Assembly: GCA_023301465.1 (NCBI GenBank)
Contig: JALZUQ010000036.1
Span: 1 to 56,996, forward strand
Direction of reading: 5' to 3'
Length of the DNA: 56,996 bases
Source of the DNA: Oligoflexales bacterium
GTDB taxonomy: Bacteria; Bdellovibrionota_B; Oligoflexia; Oligoflexales; JALZUQ01
Notes under the pieces: generated by a model
Databases searched by the model: none
Told to the model about the DNA's origin: nothing
The model's input: the letters and a program-made list of their open reading frames with translations, nothing else
Made by a program: the position numbers and the translations under genes
In this document: positions 26,822 to 36,628 of the stretch, one piece after another
How positions within the stretch are numbered: the first letter of the stretch is position 1
Layout: each line of letters opens with the position of its first letter

Positions 26822-27800
26822 GCAAGGGTTACATGATGAGGTGACTTGGGCTACTGAATTAAAAGGGGCGATTCGTAGTGTTAGTGATTTAGAGAAATAT
26901 CTACAAATAAAAATTCCAAAAGAACTCCACGAAGTCAGATTCCCAATTTTAGTCACAAAATATTTTGCCAGTAAAATGTCTAAAAGCTTGGATGACCCGC
27001 TATTAAAGCAAGTACTCAAAAAAACACCTTTTTTAAAGACTGATGAAGAGCTAGAAGAGCCTCTTCTTGAAAACCAATACAAGCTTCATGATGTAATTCT
27101 CAAGAAATACGCTCATCGTATACTGTGTTTAACCACATCTCAGTGTGCTATTCATTGCCAGTACTGTTTTAGGCAAAATCATGATTACCCCTTAAAATCA
27201 AAACTAAGAGAGTTTTTTAAAACTCCACCGACATGGTGGAACCAAAACGAGATAAAAGAGGTCATTTTAAGTGGGGGAGATCCGCTGACTCTTACAAATA
27301 GTTTTATAAAAGAAGTTCTTGAGGGCTTTGCTGCTTTGAGCTCCGCACATACCTTAAGAATTCATACAAGAGTACCTATTGTCCTGCCGTCGCGTGTGAC
27401 AGACGAATGGTTGAGTTTGTTTGATGATAAACGCTGGAAACTTGTGATGGTTGTTCATGCAAACCACCCTAACGAGCTAGAAGGCAAGTTAATCAAAAGT
27501 ACTTTTAAAAAGCTTTCTCAAAAATTTACTCTCCTCAATCAATCGGTATTATTAAAAGGAATAAATAATCAAGAGAGTACTCTAAAAGAGCTTTCATGGA
27601 AGCTTCATGAGTTAGGAGTAATGCCATATTATTTGCATCAATTAGATAAGGTTTCTGGAGGTGCAGAATACGAGGTGCCTGAAACAGTTGGCTCGAAGTT
27701 AGTGGAGTCTATGGCGGCAGAATTGCCCGGCTATCTTGTCCCTCGGTATGTTCGCGAAATCCCCGGTAAGAAAAACAAAACCCCTATCTTTAATGGGTAG
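26811..27800 (+). CDS. epmB: EF-P beta-lysylation protein EpmB (lysine 2,3-aminomutase family radical SAM enzyme)
   Basis: 329 aa, the length of EpmB rather than the longer KamA. The radical SAM cluster motif CAIHCQYCFR lies near 112-120. It is followed by ILSGGDPLTL, LRIHTRVPIVLPSR, VVHANHPNE, LLNQSVLLKG, MPYYLHQLDKVSGGA and the C-terminal PGYLVPRYVREIPG, which align block by block with E. coli EpmB. It converts (S)-alpha-lysine to (R)-beta-lysine for modification of elongation factor P. No epmA or efp is in the window. Start TTG 26811 overlaps the PAP2 gene by 11 nt (GTG 26814 possible). The 3' end overlaps the convergent gene by 11 nt. Confidence 0.85.
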   Translation: MVFKQGLHDEVTWATELKGAIRSVSDLEKYLQIKIPKELHEVRFPILVTKYFASKMSKSLDDPLLKQVLKKTPFLKTDEELEEPLLENQYKLHDVILKKYAHRILCLTTSQCAIHCQYCFRQNHDYPLKSKLREFFKTPPTWWNQNEIKEVILSGGDPLTLTNSFIKEVLEGFAALSSAHTLRIHTRVPIVLPSRVTDEWLSLFDDKRWKLVMVVHANHPNELEGKLIKSTFKKLSQKFTLLNQSVLLKGINNQESTLKELSWKLHELGVMPYYLHQLDKVSGGAEYEVPETVGSKLVESMAAELPGYLVPRYVREIPGKKNKTPIFNG

Positions 27801-28518
27801 GTATCGCAATTATCTCATTATTTTGGTTTTCTTTATAAAGAGAAATATAAAAATCCATAAGATTTTGTTTGGGGTAACTAAACGCTCGATCAACGCCATT
27901 TACAGCGTTAAATCGTTTATCATTAAGGTAGTGAGCTACTGGTACTTTAAAAACTTCAATGTCTTCCCAGCGGTTTAATATACTAGCTTTGAAGTCTTTC
28001 ACAGAAGTAATAGGTTTGAACATAGATTTAATATAATCTCTTCCTTGTAGCATGGCATTCGAGTCTTTTATATCCAGATCAATAATTTGGTCATGATAGA
28101 CAAGCACAACGTGATACCTCCAAACAACAACATCTGATTCTTTTACATTTAGATGTGAGTTTCTAGGATATAAATAGTGGGATGGATCTTGATCTTTCCA
28201 TAAACCTCGTGGGTCAGAATTATCTCTGTGTTTAATGACAGCCACATGAAAATTGGGGTCATCAACAGGTATGTTAAATTGATCGGATAAACTTTTAGCT
28301 AGTTTCCCACAGTTGTCATGACATTTGTTGGGTATGTAAAATTTTCTATCATGAATATTTTTAGCAATGTATTCACTTATTCTGTACTTTAATAGATCAC
28401 ATTCAAATGCTTTAGCCGAATTTGATACTGCAAAAAAAATGAAGGCTGAACAATATAGAAGCCCTATAAAAAAAATATTTTTTTTTCGTAAAGATGTTTG
28501 GATAGGTACACCTGCTTG
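27790..28518 (-). CDS. putative secreted Cys-His-Asp enzyme (protein-glutaminase-like), start unclear
   Basis: The first canonical start, GTG 28245, gives only 151 aa and omits a clear upstream signal peptide. The frame is open from 28518 and encodes RKKNIFFIGLLYC...NSAKA-FEC (hydrophobic core then cleavage site), followed by HDNCGKLAKSL. No ATG, GTG or TTG occurs in this frame before 28518. An in-frame ATT (28476) or a one-base correction in the A9 run (28478-28486), which would join GTG 28511, could supply the start. The mature chain has a Cys (NCGKLA), then WRYHVVLV followed by IIDLD. This Cys-His-Asp order and local sequence resemble protein glutaminases and other papain-like enzymes. Overlaps the epmB 3' end by 11 nt. 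Function is an inference. Confidence 0.5.
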   Translation of the reverse strand, partial: QAGVPIQTSLRKKNIFFIGLLYCSAFIFFAVSNSAKAFECDLLKYRISEYIAKNIHDRKFYIPNKCHDNCGKLAKSLSDQFNIPVDDPNFHVAVIKHRDNSDPRGLWKDQDPSHYLYPRNSHLNVKESDVVVWRYHVVLVYHDQIIDLDIKDSNAMLQGRDYIKSMFKPITSVKDFKASILNRWEDIEVFKVPVAHYLNDKRFNAVNGVDRAFSYPKQNLMDFYISLYKENQNNEIIAIPTH

Positions 28519-28699
28519 TTAAAAGTTTTATAATTATTTTATCATTATGTATTAAAAAATGTGTCACTCTATGAGGTTAAAATAGTCAAATGATTGGGGT
28601 GAAGTACATAAGTGTCTAATAGTACAGAGGATAACCTGATGTTTGACGATCGAGAAAGTTAGTTTTTTAGGCTGTCAGAGGTATCTAGACTAAAGTTTT

Positions 28700-29680
28700 T
28701 TAAATAACTTTTCTTATGGGGAGTGGAATCTCTTGAGATTTTTTTATTTGGTTTAACTTCCGTAATTGGTAATCAACTTTTTCGAGAAGCTTTCTGTTTA
28801 TGCTTATAAGGTCTGCGACAAGGCCTATCAATACCATAAAAAAACCGATACTGAGTAAAACCCCACATAAAATAACTGATTGTATATGTCCAGTGCCTTG
28901 ACCCATATACACAAAATTTAAGTATCTAATTCCTAGAGTAAGACCAGCCATGATACTAATAATACCCGGAACACCAAAGAATTTTAAAGGTCTATATACC
29001 ATGAAAATTCGAATCATTGTCCAAATCGAACGTTTGATGTAGTTACTCATACTTTTTAGTAATCTCGAAGGTCGTAAGTCTTTATTAGTGCGTATTGGCA
29101 CTGAACTTACTGCAAACCCTAAAGACCCTGATTGAATGATAGTTTCAATAGTGTACGTGTATTCAGAAAAAACATTTAATTTAATGGCGACATCTTTTGA
29201 CATTGCTCGGAAACCGCTTGGTGCGTCAGGAACGTTTGTTCCACTCACTATACGCACCACTAAACTTCCGAGTTTTTGAAGGAGCTTTTTAATTGGAGAA
29301 AAGTGCTTTGTAGTCAAAATAGGTCGTTCGCCAATAACATAATCAGATTGTCCATCAAGAATGGGTTGAACGAGTTTTACAATATCTGCACCGCAGTATT
29401 GGTTGTCGGCGTCCGTATTTACAATTATATCAGCTCCTTGATCTAAAGCATGATCAATGCCTTTCATAAATGCTTTTGCTAACCCTTGATTCTTTGTTAG
29501 TGATACAATGTGATGAACACCGTGTTTTTTTGCTGTTTGCACAGTGCTATCTGATGACCCGTCATCAATAATTTGCCATTCAACTTTATCTATGCCTTCA
29601 ATATGCTTAGGTAAATCATTTAAGGTAATAGGGAGTGTTTTTTCTTCATTTAAGCATGGAATTTGAATTATGAGCTTCAA
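28700..29680 (-). CDS. GT2-family polyprenyl-phosphate glycosyltransferase
   Basis: 326 aa. N-terminal GT-A domain of family 2: IPCLNEEKTL, QIIDDGSSDST, GLAKAFMKGID and the metal-binding TDADNQY near 92. Later VIGERPI and SGFRAMSKDV fit the dolichyl-phosphate-mannose synthase/GtrB type. Two C-terminal membrane helices (about 235-260 and 270-300). It would transfer a sugar from a nucleotide donor to a polyprenyl phosphate on the cytosolic face. The GtrA-like gene and the TPR membrane protein upstream on the same strand complete a typical flip-and-transfer set. Last gene of this leftward group. Confidence 0.88.
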   Translation of the reverse strand: MKLIIQIPCLNEEKTLPITLNDLPKHIEGIDKVEWQIIDDGSSDSTVQTAKKHGVHHIVSLTKNQGLAKAFMKGIDHALDQGADIIVNTDADNQYCGADIVKLVQPILDGQSDYVIGERPILTTKHFSPIKKLLQKLGSLVVRIVSGTNVPDAPSGFRAMSKDVAIKLNVFSEYTYTIETIIQSGSLGFAVSSVPIRTNKDLRPSRLLKSMSNYIKRSIWTMIRIFMVYRPLKFFGVPGIISIMAGLTLGIRYLNFVYMGQGTGHIQSVILCGVLLSIGFFMVLIGLVADLISINRKLLEKVDYQLRKLNQIKKSQEIPLPIRKVI

Positions 29681-29787
29681 ATGAATTTCTCCAAATAAAA
29701 ATAAGTAGTTTTTCTTACTTAAATATTCGGGTGTAATAAATATTTTAGTGATTTACGTGGAAAAATTTGCCTAGTATTTTTTTTGTT

Positions 29788-30153
29788 CTATTTAAATACT
29801 ATATATTTAGAAGATAGAAATCGTAATGGGAAAAACGCAACGATATTTATGAATATTGCAATATAATGGTTTAAATCATTATGGATGAGAATCCAGAAGC
29901 TAAAAACATTTAATACATAGAATATGAATACATGCAAAATAAATCGTAAAGCCTTTGTGGGAGAAGCTTTTTGTTGGCTGAAAATAAGGTTTTGAATGAA
30001 AAAAGTTGCAAGATAATTTAATCCATATCCTGAAACATAAGAATAAAAAGTGTCAAATTTTAAAAAATCGACACTAAAATATATAAATAAAAATATGAAC
30101 ACATAGCTTAATAAACTTTGGATAATGTAGAGTGTGAGTTTTTTTTGTTTCAT
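29788..30153 (-). CDS. GtrA-like membrane protein
   Basis: 121 aa with four membrane helices and short loops. Features of the GtrA family: an N-terminal basic start, the GYGLNYLATFFIQNLIFSQ block after helix 2, and the C-terminal PLRFLSSKYIVF, matching the family R-F-x-x-x-R/K-x-x-V/I-F end. GtrA proteins are thought to flip polyprenyl-phosphate sugars across the inner membrane. Its start overlaps the stop of the TPR membrane protein by 4 nt. The GT2 gene lies about 107 bp downstream. Confidence 0.8.
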   Translation of the reverse strand: MKQKKLTLYIIQSLLSYVFIFLFIYFSVDFLKFDTFYSYVSGYGLNYLATFFIQNLIFSQQKASPTKALRFILHVFIFYVLNVFSFWILIHNDLNHYIAIFINIVAFFPLRFLSSKYIVFK

Positions 30154-31952
30154 TTTTGTTGCTGTATTATTAGTTTTAAATTTTGGAGATCTTTTTTGAT
30201 TTGAAAGTTGTTAGGTTGTGTCTCCGATAGTTTTTTTGTGATCTGGTATACTTTTAAATAATTTTCTTCTTGTCTGTAAATTCTGAGGCGGCTTGTTAGG
30301 TAAGAGTGTGATGACTTCAGATGTTTTGGTAGATTATCTAACTCTAGGTGAGCTTTCTTGAAATTTTTTAATTCATTGTAAATATATGATTTAGCAAGGT
30401 TTGCTTTATATTCCTTAGGGTGTTTTTTTTGAATGAGGTTATATATGTCTAATGCTTTTTCATACTCTTTGGTTTGTATAAAAACACTTGCCTTATTCAA
30501 TATCGGTTTTGATTGATGAGGGGCAAGTGCTAGGGCATGTTCAAACTTTTTCAAGGCGTTATCTGTGTCGTTTGACCTGAGTGCAATGATCCCTAAATTA
30601 TTATAGGCTTGCCATTGGAGTGGGTAGGATTTTAAGGATTGGTTAAAAAACCCTACAGCTTTAACGTAGTTCTTTTTATTCATATTAATAACCCCTAATT
30701 GATTAGTGGTAAGAGGATGATCTCCATAATCAGTCTCATAGGTTTCGAGCCAGATATTTTCTTCAGTATTCCATAGTTTATTTCGTTCATATGTTCGTAA
30801 GGCAAAAACTAGAGGGACTAAACATAAAAGTGCTAATATATAGCTTGGTGTTTTATATTGTTTCTCGACTTTTATGTAATGGAAAATATAGCCAATAGTA
30901 GATATCACTGAGAAAGCTAGTCCAAATAATGGAATGTAGAGTCTATGTTCTTGAGCAAACATAGTGAGTCTAAAAAATGAAGCTTCTAGACTAATACTCG
31001 CAAAAAAGAAACATATTCCAAAGCCAATAAATGGTCGTTTTATAATGTTTTTAAATGCAATTAAGAAAAAAACACTCAATAAAAGCAAAGAAGTTATCCA
31101 TTGAAGGTTGATGGAGTGGAATGATTTTATGTTATAAATTAACTTAAAACCTGAGAATAAAAATATTCTTTTAAAATACTCCGGGTAAACGATGATTTGA
31201 CTGAGAAAGTAATTAAAGTGACTTGATTTTTGGTAGTAAGTAGACACGGTTTCATTTGAAAGGTGCATTTCTTTATCTCCAAAGACAAATGTAATGAGAA
31301 TAAGGAGTAAAGGAGGAATGAGAAGTGCAAGGTAGAGTTTGTAATTTCTTAATGGATTTCTTTTAAAACAAATGTAGTCTAGGCAAAGTATAACTGGAAA
31401 AAGAGTAATGGCATTTTGTTTTGTAAAGCATGCAAATAAAAATGATAATAATAAAAAAGAAAGCCATTTTTTTGAGTTAGTTAGTCTATAGCAACAAAAA
31501 CTATATATACTTGTAAAATAAAATAGTGCTACAAGCGACGCATGTCTTTGAATAATATAACTAACGGCCATAATTTGAATTGGATGTAATGCAAAAATGC
31601 AGGCAACAAAAAACGGATAAGCTTTAGATGAGAAAATTTCTTTATTTAATTCAAAGAGTTTTGAGGAAATGAAGTATACTAGAACAACATTTATTAAGTG
31701 TATAAAGAAATTTGCTAAGTGATAAAAGTAAAGACTATTTTCTGCAATCTGAAATTGTATAGCAAAACTCAAAAAACTCAGAAACCTCGGAGGATTATAC
31801 TCCCAAATTTTTCTAATATCTAAAGAATTATTTTGAATGCCAGGGTTATTTAAAAGCTGGTCTAAGTCATCAAAGAAAAACGGAACTCCGAAGGAAGGGA
31901 TATACGCAATTGCAGTTAATAGACATAAAATCGGTAAAAAAAATCTATTCAT
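30150..31952 (-). CDS. polytopic membrane protein with C-terminal TPR repeats (GT-C-like)
   Basis: 600 aa. The N-terminal 390 residues have about ten membrane helices. The first loop holds FFFDDLDQLLNNPGI, the Asp-Asp type catalytic loop of GT-C transferases. ALHPIQIMAVSYIIQRHASLVALFY is characteristic of the TMTC/PMT-like TPR family. Residues 400-590 carry about five TPR units (for example YNNLGIIALRSNDTDNALKKFE). It would take a lipid-linked sugar and add it to a protein or glycan in the periplasm, with the TPRs binding the acceptor. First gene of the leftward glycosylation group, read from a promoter in the 262-bp gap before the methyltransferase. Confidence 0.75.
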   Translation of the reverse strand: MNRFFLPILCLLTAIAYIPSFGVPFFFDDLDQLLNNPGIQNNSLDIRKIWEYNPPRFLSFLSFAIQFQIAENSLYFYHLANFFIHLINVVLVYFISSKLFELNKEIFSSKAYPFFVACIFALHPIQIMAVSYIIQRHASLVALFYFTSIYSFCCYRLTNSKKWLSFLLLSFLFACFTKQNAITLFPVILCLDYICFKRNPLRNYKLYLALLIPPLLLILITFVFGDKEMHLSNETVSTYYQKSSHFNYFLSQIIVYPEYFKRIFLFSGFKLIYNIKSFHSINLQWITSLLLLSVFFLIAFKNIIKRPFIGFGICFFFASISLEASFFRLTMFAQEHRLYIPLFGLAFSVISTIGYIFHYIKVEKQYKTPSYILALLCLVPLVFALRTYERNKLWNTEENIWLETYETDYGDHPLTTNQLGVINMNKKNYVKAVGFFNQSLKSYPLQWQAYNNLGIIALRSNDTDNALKKFEHALALAPHQSKPILNKASVFIQTKEYEKALDIYNLIQKKHPKEYKANLAKSYIYNELKNFKKAHLELDNLPKHLKSSHSYLTSRLRIYRQEENYLKVYQITKKLSETQPNNFQIKKDLQNLKLIIQQQK

Positions 31953-32220
31953 AGTATCGTGTCCAATTTAGTCGAGTTTTATTTATAATATCAAATATTA
32001 CATTATATGCATAACTACTTCGACCAAACGATTGGAGCCAGCAATGTAAAGACATTTTGTTGAGGGTTGTCTAGTGGTAGTCGCTTGTCGTTAAAAGATG
32101 TGAAGAGTTGCGTTCTATTGAGGCTTTTATTGATTTCAGGGTTTTTTTTTAGGTATCATTCCTTATGTTAGGCTTGTATCATTTAGTTAAGTTTTACTAA
32201 GCTATTTAGAGTAGGTGAGT

Positions 32221-32847
32221 ATGGAAAAAAAACTAGAACCTAAAGACGTTATTACTGGAAATTATTTTAATAAATATCAATCAAAGTTTTTTTTATATCA
32301 GTATGTCACAAATAATTTTTGTAAAACTTTAGAAGAGCTCTTCCACTCTTTTAACGATATTGAAAGTGTCCATGAAGTAGGGTGTGGAGAAGGTCATCTC
32401 CTAGATATACTCAATAAAAAAAATGTCAAAATGTATGCGAGCGATATTTCTCATCATTGTATTGAACAAGCAAAAAACAAAGCTATGTTATTAAAATATG
32501 AGGTGAACTTTAAGGTTTCAAGTATCTACGACCTCAAAAGTGATGTAGATAAAGCGAACCTCGTTGTTTGTTGCGAAGTTTTAGAACATTTGGAAAACCC
32601 CAATAAAGCTATTGAAGTTCTCGCATCCATTGCGGACCCATATTTAATCATTAGCGTTCCTAGGGAGCCACTTTGGAGTATTTTAAATATGGCACGTGGA
32701 AAGTATTGGAAGTCTCTTGGTAATACACCGGGTCATTTGCAAAGATGGAGTTCAAACCAAATAGTGAATCTTTTGAGTAAACACTTTGAGATCCTTGAAA
32801 TAAGGCAGCCAATTCCATGGACGTTTATTAGCTGCAAAAGAAAATAA
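32221..32847 (+). CDS. class I SAM-dependent methyltransferase
   Basis: 208 aa from ATG 32221 (GTG 32215 also possible). Rossmann motif I EVGCGEGHLL near 51-60, a motif II acidic region YASDIS, and VVCCEVLEHLENP near 113-125, as in UbiE/Methyltransf_11 members. The C-terminal GNTPGHLQRWSSNQIVNLL block occurs in methyltransferases near glycan clusters. Divergent from the leftward glycosylation genes and perhaps modifying the same glycan or lipid. Substrate unknown. Soluble. Confidence 0.82.
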   Translation: MEKKLEPKDVITGNYFNKYQSKFFLYQYVTNNFCKTLEELFHSFNDIESVHEVGCGEGHLLDILNKKNVKMYASDISHHCIEQAKNKAMLLKYEVNFKVSSIYDLKSDVDKANLVVCCEVLEHLENPNKAIEVLASIADPYLIISVPREPLWSILNMARGKYWKSLGNTPGHLQRWSSNQIVNLLSKHFEILEIRQPIPWTFISCKRK

Positions 32848-33076
32848 AATAAGAAAACATCTTTTTCATAATATACATAATATTGAAATTACTAGGGTAA
32901 TTTACTCTTTTAATTTATTTGCTGATGATATTTAAGGCGTTTCATGTCTTTTTAAGGTTGAACTGCATATAAATTAATAATCATTTAACTCAAATCATAT
33001 GCTTAAATTTGTGTATTAATATTGAATGAATTAGCATAGTTAGGTTTATTATGTCTTTCTTAGTTAAGGATTAGCA

Positions 33077-36000
33077 ATGCTCAAACGACTTTTTAAATAT
33101 TCAGGAATGGCACTCTTGTTTGGTGTGATTTGTGGTGTTCTTGCTTGCTGTGCCTTAGCATTCTTTATTTTCTTTGGAGATACAAGTCATTTAGAAAAGT
33201 CAGCTATACGAGAGCTTATCGAAGAGCAAAGCACAGTTTTTTGTGACGATGAATCCACAAAGGTCGGTAGTTTTATTGGAAACTCTCACCGTCAGTACGT
33301 GTCCTTTGAAAAAATTCCATTAGATATGGTTCGAGCTATTGTTGCGTCTGAAGACCGTTACTTTTATGATCATTACGGCTTCAACCCTATGGCAACCTTG
33401 AAGGCTTTTGCTGAAGGGGCTAAAAACGGATTTAAGTTTAGACGTGGTGGTTCCACCTTAACGCAACAAACCGTAAAAAATCTTTTATCAAGAAGCGAAA
33501 GAACATTTGTTAGAAAGTTTAAAGAACTAGTAAGTGCGTTTCAATTGGAGCGTTTGTACTCCAAAGACGAGATTTTAGAGTTTTATTTTAATGTGTTTCA
33601 TGTAGCTGGTACTGGGCGGGGTGTCGGTGTTGCGTCTAGGTATTTTTTCAATAAAAAAGTACAAGACTTAAGCTTAGTAGAGTCAGCTTTTATCGCAGGC
33701 TCTGTAAAAGCTCCTTGGTATTATGATCCTTTTTCAAAATACACAGAAGAAAAAAGGTTAAAAGCAAAAGAAAAAGCTTTTGTAAGAAAAAATTATGTTC
33801 TTGGTCGTATGTTAGAGCAGGGTTGGATTAAGCAAGAGCAATTTGACGAAGCCTCAAAAGTGCAAGTCCCATTTAAAAGAGGAAAGTTTAGAACCAAAGA
33901 AGTTAATCTAATTGATATGGTTCGACGTGAACTCAACCACGAAGAGGTTTTAGAAAAAATTGGTTTAGATTCCATTGATAAGATTACAAGTGCAGGTTTA
34001 AAGATATATACAACTCTTAATTGTAATCTCCAAAGACAAGCACAGCAAAGAATGCGGCAAAACCTTGCAAGAGTAGAAACCATTTTAGAAGGTTTTGAAG
34101 TAGAGTCACCAGATAAGTTTAAGCCTAAAAAGAATATAGAAGTCTATGAGTACCACTACGGCAAAGTTCTTGAGATTGATCGTAGCAACAAGAAAAAACC
34201 AAAAATCATTGTTGACTTGGGTTATCCAAAGGGTGAAATCCCACACGAATCTTTAGTTCGGTATGCAAAACTTTTAGACTTAGCAAAAGGGCGTGGTTAT
34301 AAAAAAGTACTAAATAAGCTCATAAAAAAGATAAAAAAAGGTGATATTTTATATGTTGAGGTCAGGTCTTATGATGAAACGACAAACCAAGCCGTTTTAG
34401 AGTTGCACCGCAGGCCAAAGGTAAACGGTGGGCTAGTTGTTGTAGATGGCGGGCGTATAAAGTCTGCAATTGGTGGTTTTGACAAAGAAGGCTATAACCG
34501 TGCGTTTCGTGCAAGAAGACCTCCGGGATCTGTCTTTAAAACAGTAGTTTTTTTAGCGGCTATGCAGCTAGGGTGGTCTCCTCTTCAAATATTAAACAAT
34601 CAAAGAAATATCTTTGTGTACCAAGGGCAGTTTTATTACCCAAGATCTGACCATGACAGCCCCTATAAAGATGTGTCCATGGTATGGACTGGTGTTATGT
34701 CAGAGAACTTAGCTACCATTGACTTAACCATGCGTTTGTTAGAGCAGTTAGACTTTAATCAGTTTCAATCTTTAATGCAGTTTATGGGTTTAATGCCTAA
34801 AGCAAATGAAAAGGCTAGTGATTATCACTTTCGAGTTGCCAGAGCTACTGGAGTTCAATTAGAAAAATTCGGTGTCGCACATTCCCTTCTCAAGAAATCA
34901 TTAAACAAGCAGATCCCTGATTTAGTCTTTGCTGGTAGAGATGATGTTGTAAGAATCCTCAAAAGAATGTGGAATGGCAGAGGCTATGAGGCAGAGTTAA
35001 AGAGGCTAATTACATCGTTTCAAGCGATACCTGACCCAAATGATATGACTGCCCCAAAAAAACTCAGGCTAAGAGAGCAAAAAAGACGTGAAAGACTCAT
35101 CAAGAATAATTTGCTTAGGTATAACCGCCAAAGAAAACAGCTCGCAAAAGATTGGTTGGTGTTAGCTTCTTCAGAAGAAACAGATATTGATGACTTAACC
35201 CGAACTAGGTCCAGCTACCAGAAAACCGATAGCCATTTAGATAAAGTGAAAAGCAGGTTTAGAGTCATTAGTGATACTGGGTCTAGGCCTAAATTAGCCT
35301 ACTTTTATAAACCAAAAAAAGAAGAGTTTAAAACAAGAAAGCCATACCCTGAGACAATGATGGGAAGGCCCATTAATAGCCTTGATCTTCAAGCAATATG
35401 GCAGTCAGAAGATGGTGGTATTCAAATGTCTGATGTCTACCTTGAGGGGTTGTTGCCAGTTTCAATTTTGACAAAAATAATTTCTGACCGACAAGAAATG
35501 ATTTTAAGCACAAGGCGTAAATCAGGAAAATATAGGTTAAAACAGTATTTTAATCATTACGATTTTAAAATTGGACTCGGTCTTGTGTATCTTAAACGTC
35601 TCGTAAAAAATATGGGTGTTGAATCTAAAGTTAAGCCTGTACTGAGTTTTGGTTTAGGGACAAATGATTTGTCTGCAGCTGAAGTTGCAAAAATATTTCA
35701 AACATTTATTTCTGGAAAAACATACCGGTTTTATAAAAAAGGCCCACAAAATCAGCTAACGATTTTAAAGAGAGTGGAAGACCGTGAAGGAAATATTTTA
35801 TTTAAACAACAAGCAACTTCACATCAATTATTCGATGAAAAATATGCAATGCAGATAAGGGAAATACTTAGAAGAGTTGTGACTCATGGAACTGCAAAAC
35901 GGGCAAGGGGTGAGCTGCATGTTGCATTAAACGATAAAAAGAATTCACCTAAAATCAGAATCCCCTCTTTTGGAAAAACAGGGACAACGAACGATTTCAC

Positions 36001-36628
36001 CACAAGTTATTTTGCCGGTTTTTTGCCATATCCAGTTGAAGACCATAAAAAGTTAGATCCAGAAAATAGTTTTGTAATGTCTGCTTACGTAGGCTACGAC
36101 CGAAACAAAGTTATGAAAAATGGACGTATTCGAATATATGGTGGTGATGGTGCTCTACCGCTTTGGACAGATGTCGCAAAAGATATTATAGAAGAGTATG
36201 ACTATGCAAGTTATATGGATAAAAATGATTTAAGAATTATATCTCGCAAGGTGTGGCCTCTTAAGTTTGAAGGTGGTGTCAAAGCAATCGAAATTGATAT
36301 TCCTCGCGGCACTGTTTTAGATGTTTCGCCAAACTTATCTAAGCCACCAAGGTACGCAAGCACTGATTTAAGCGAAACAGGTGAGTCTTATGTAAATAAT
36401 TTTGAGTTGACTGCCGGTGTAAAAGGGATCTTCTATTTGATCCCAAAACCTAATTTTATTGATGAATTTCAGCCTTGGCAGAAATTTGCTTTATATGACC
36501 CAGCTCCTGAGCAGGTGACGTTTGATGAGTCTGTTGAGGCTGTTCCAACGATTGAAACTTCAAAAAACACAGAAAAAGCAGAAGGTTCTAAGGGAAAGAA
36601 GGAATTTAAAGAAGAAGACCTATTCTAG
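33077..36628 (+). CDS. class A penicillin-binding protein (PBP1-type) with large insertion
   Basis: 1183 aa, much longer than the usual 750-850. N-terminal membrane helix (about 10-33). GT51 domain with catalytic SEDRYFYDH near 92, RGGSTLTQQTVKNLL and EILEFYFN. Transpeptidase motifs: SxxK (GSVFK) near 484, SEN near 541 and KTGTT near 967. The 425 residues between SxN and KTG are about twice normal, owing to a very basic, Arg/Lys-rich segment about 600-800. It makes and cross-links peptidoglycan in the periplasm. The C-terminal tail is acidic (EKAEGSKGKKEFKEEDLF). Start ATG 33077 has AAGGA upstream. Confidence 0.93.
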   Translation: MLKRLFKYSGMALLFGVICGVLACCALAFFIFFGDTSHLEKSAIRELIEEQSTVFCDDESTKVGSFIGNSHRQYVSFEKIPLDMVRAIVASEDRYFYDHYGFNPMATLKAFAEGAKNGFKFRRGGSTLTQQTVKNLLSRSERTFVRKFKELVSAFQLERLYSKDEILEFYFNVFHVAGTGRGVGVASRYFFNKKVQDLSLVESAFIAGSVKAPWYYDPFSKYTEEKRLKAKEKAFVRKNYVLGRMLEQGWIKQEQFDEASKVQVPFKRGKFRTKEVNLIDMVRRELNHEEVLEKIGLDSIDKITSAGLKIYTTLNCNLQRQAQQRMRQNLARVETILEGFEVESPDKFKPKKNIEVYEYHYGKVLEIDRSNKKKPKIIVDLGYPKGEIPHESLVRYAKLLDLAKGRGYKKVLNKLIKKIKKGDILYVEVRSYDETTNQAVLELHRRPKVNGGLVVVDGGRIKSAIGGFDKEGYNRAFRARRPPGSVFKTVVFLAAMQLGWSPLQILNNQRNIFVYQGQFYYPRSDHDSPYKDVSMVWTGVMSENLATIDLTMRLLEQLDFNQFQSLMQFMGLMPKANEKASDYHFRVARATGVQLEKFGVAHSLLKKSLNKQIPDLVFAGRDDVVRILKRMWNGRGYEAELKRLITSFQAIPDPNDMTAPKKLRLREQKRRERLIKNNLLRYNRQRKQLAKDWLVLASSEETDIDDLTRTRSSYQKTDSHLDKVKSRFRVISDTGSRPKLAYFYKPKKEEFKTRKPYPETMMGRPINSLDLQAIWQSEDGGIQMSDVYLEGLLPVSILTKIISDRQEMILSTRRKSGKYRLKQYFNHYDFKIGLGLVYLKRLVKNMGVESKVKPVLSFGLGTNDLSAAEVAKIFQTFISGKTYRFYKKGPQNQLTILKRVEDREGNILFKQQATSHQLFDEKYAMQIREILRRVVTHGTAKRARGELHVALNDKKNSPKIRIPSFGKTGTTNDFTTSYFAGFLPYPVEDHKKLDPENSFVMSAYVGYDRNKVMKNGRIRIYGGDGALPLWTDVAKDIIEEYDYASYMDKNDLRIISRKVWPLKFEGGVKAIEIDIPRGTVLDVSPNLSKPPRYASTDLSETGESYVNNFELTAGVKGIFYLIPKPNFIDEFQPWQKFALYDPAPEQVTFDESVEAVPTIETSKNTEKAEGSKGKKEFKEEDLF

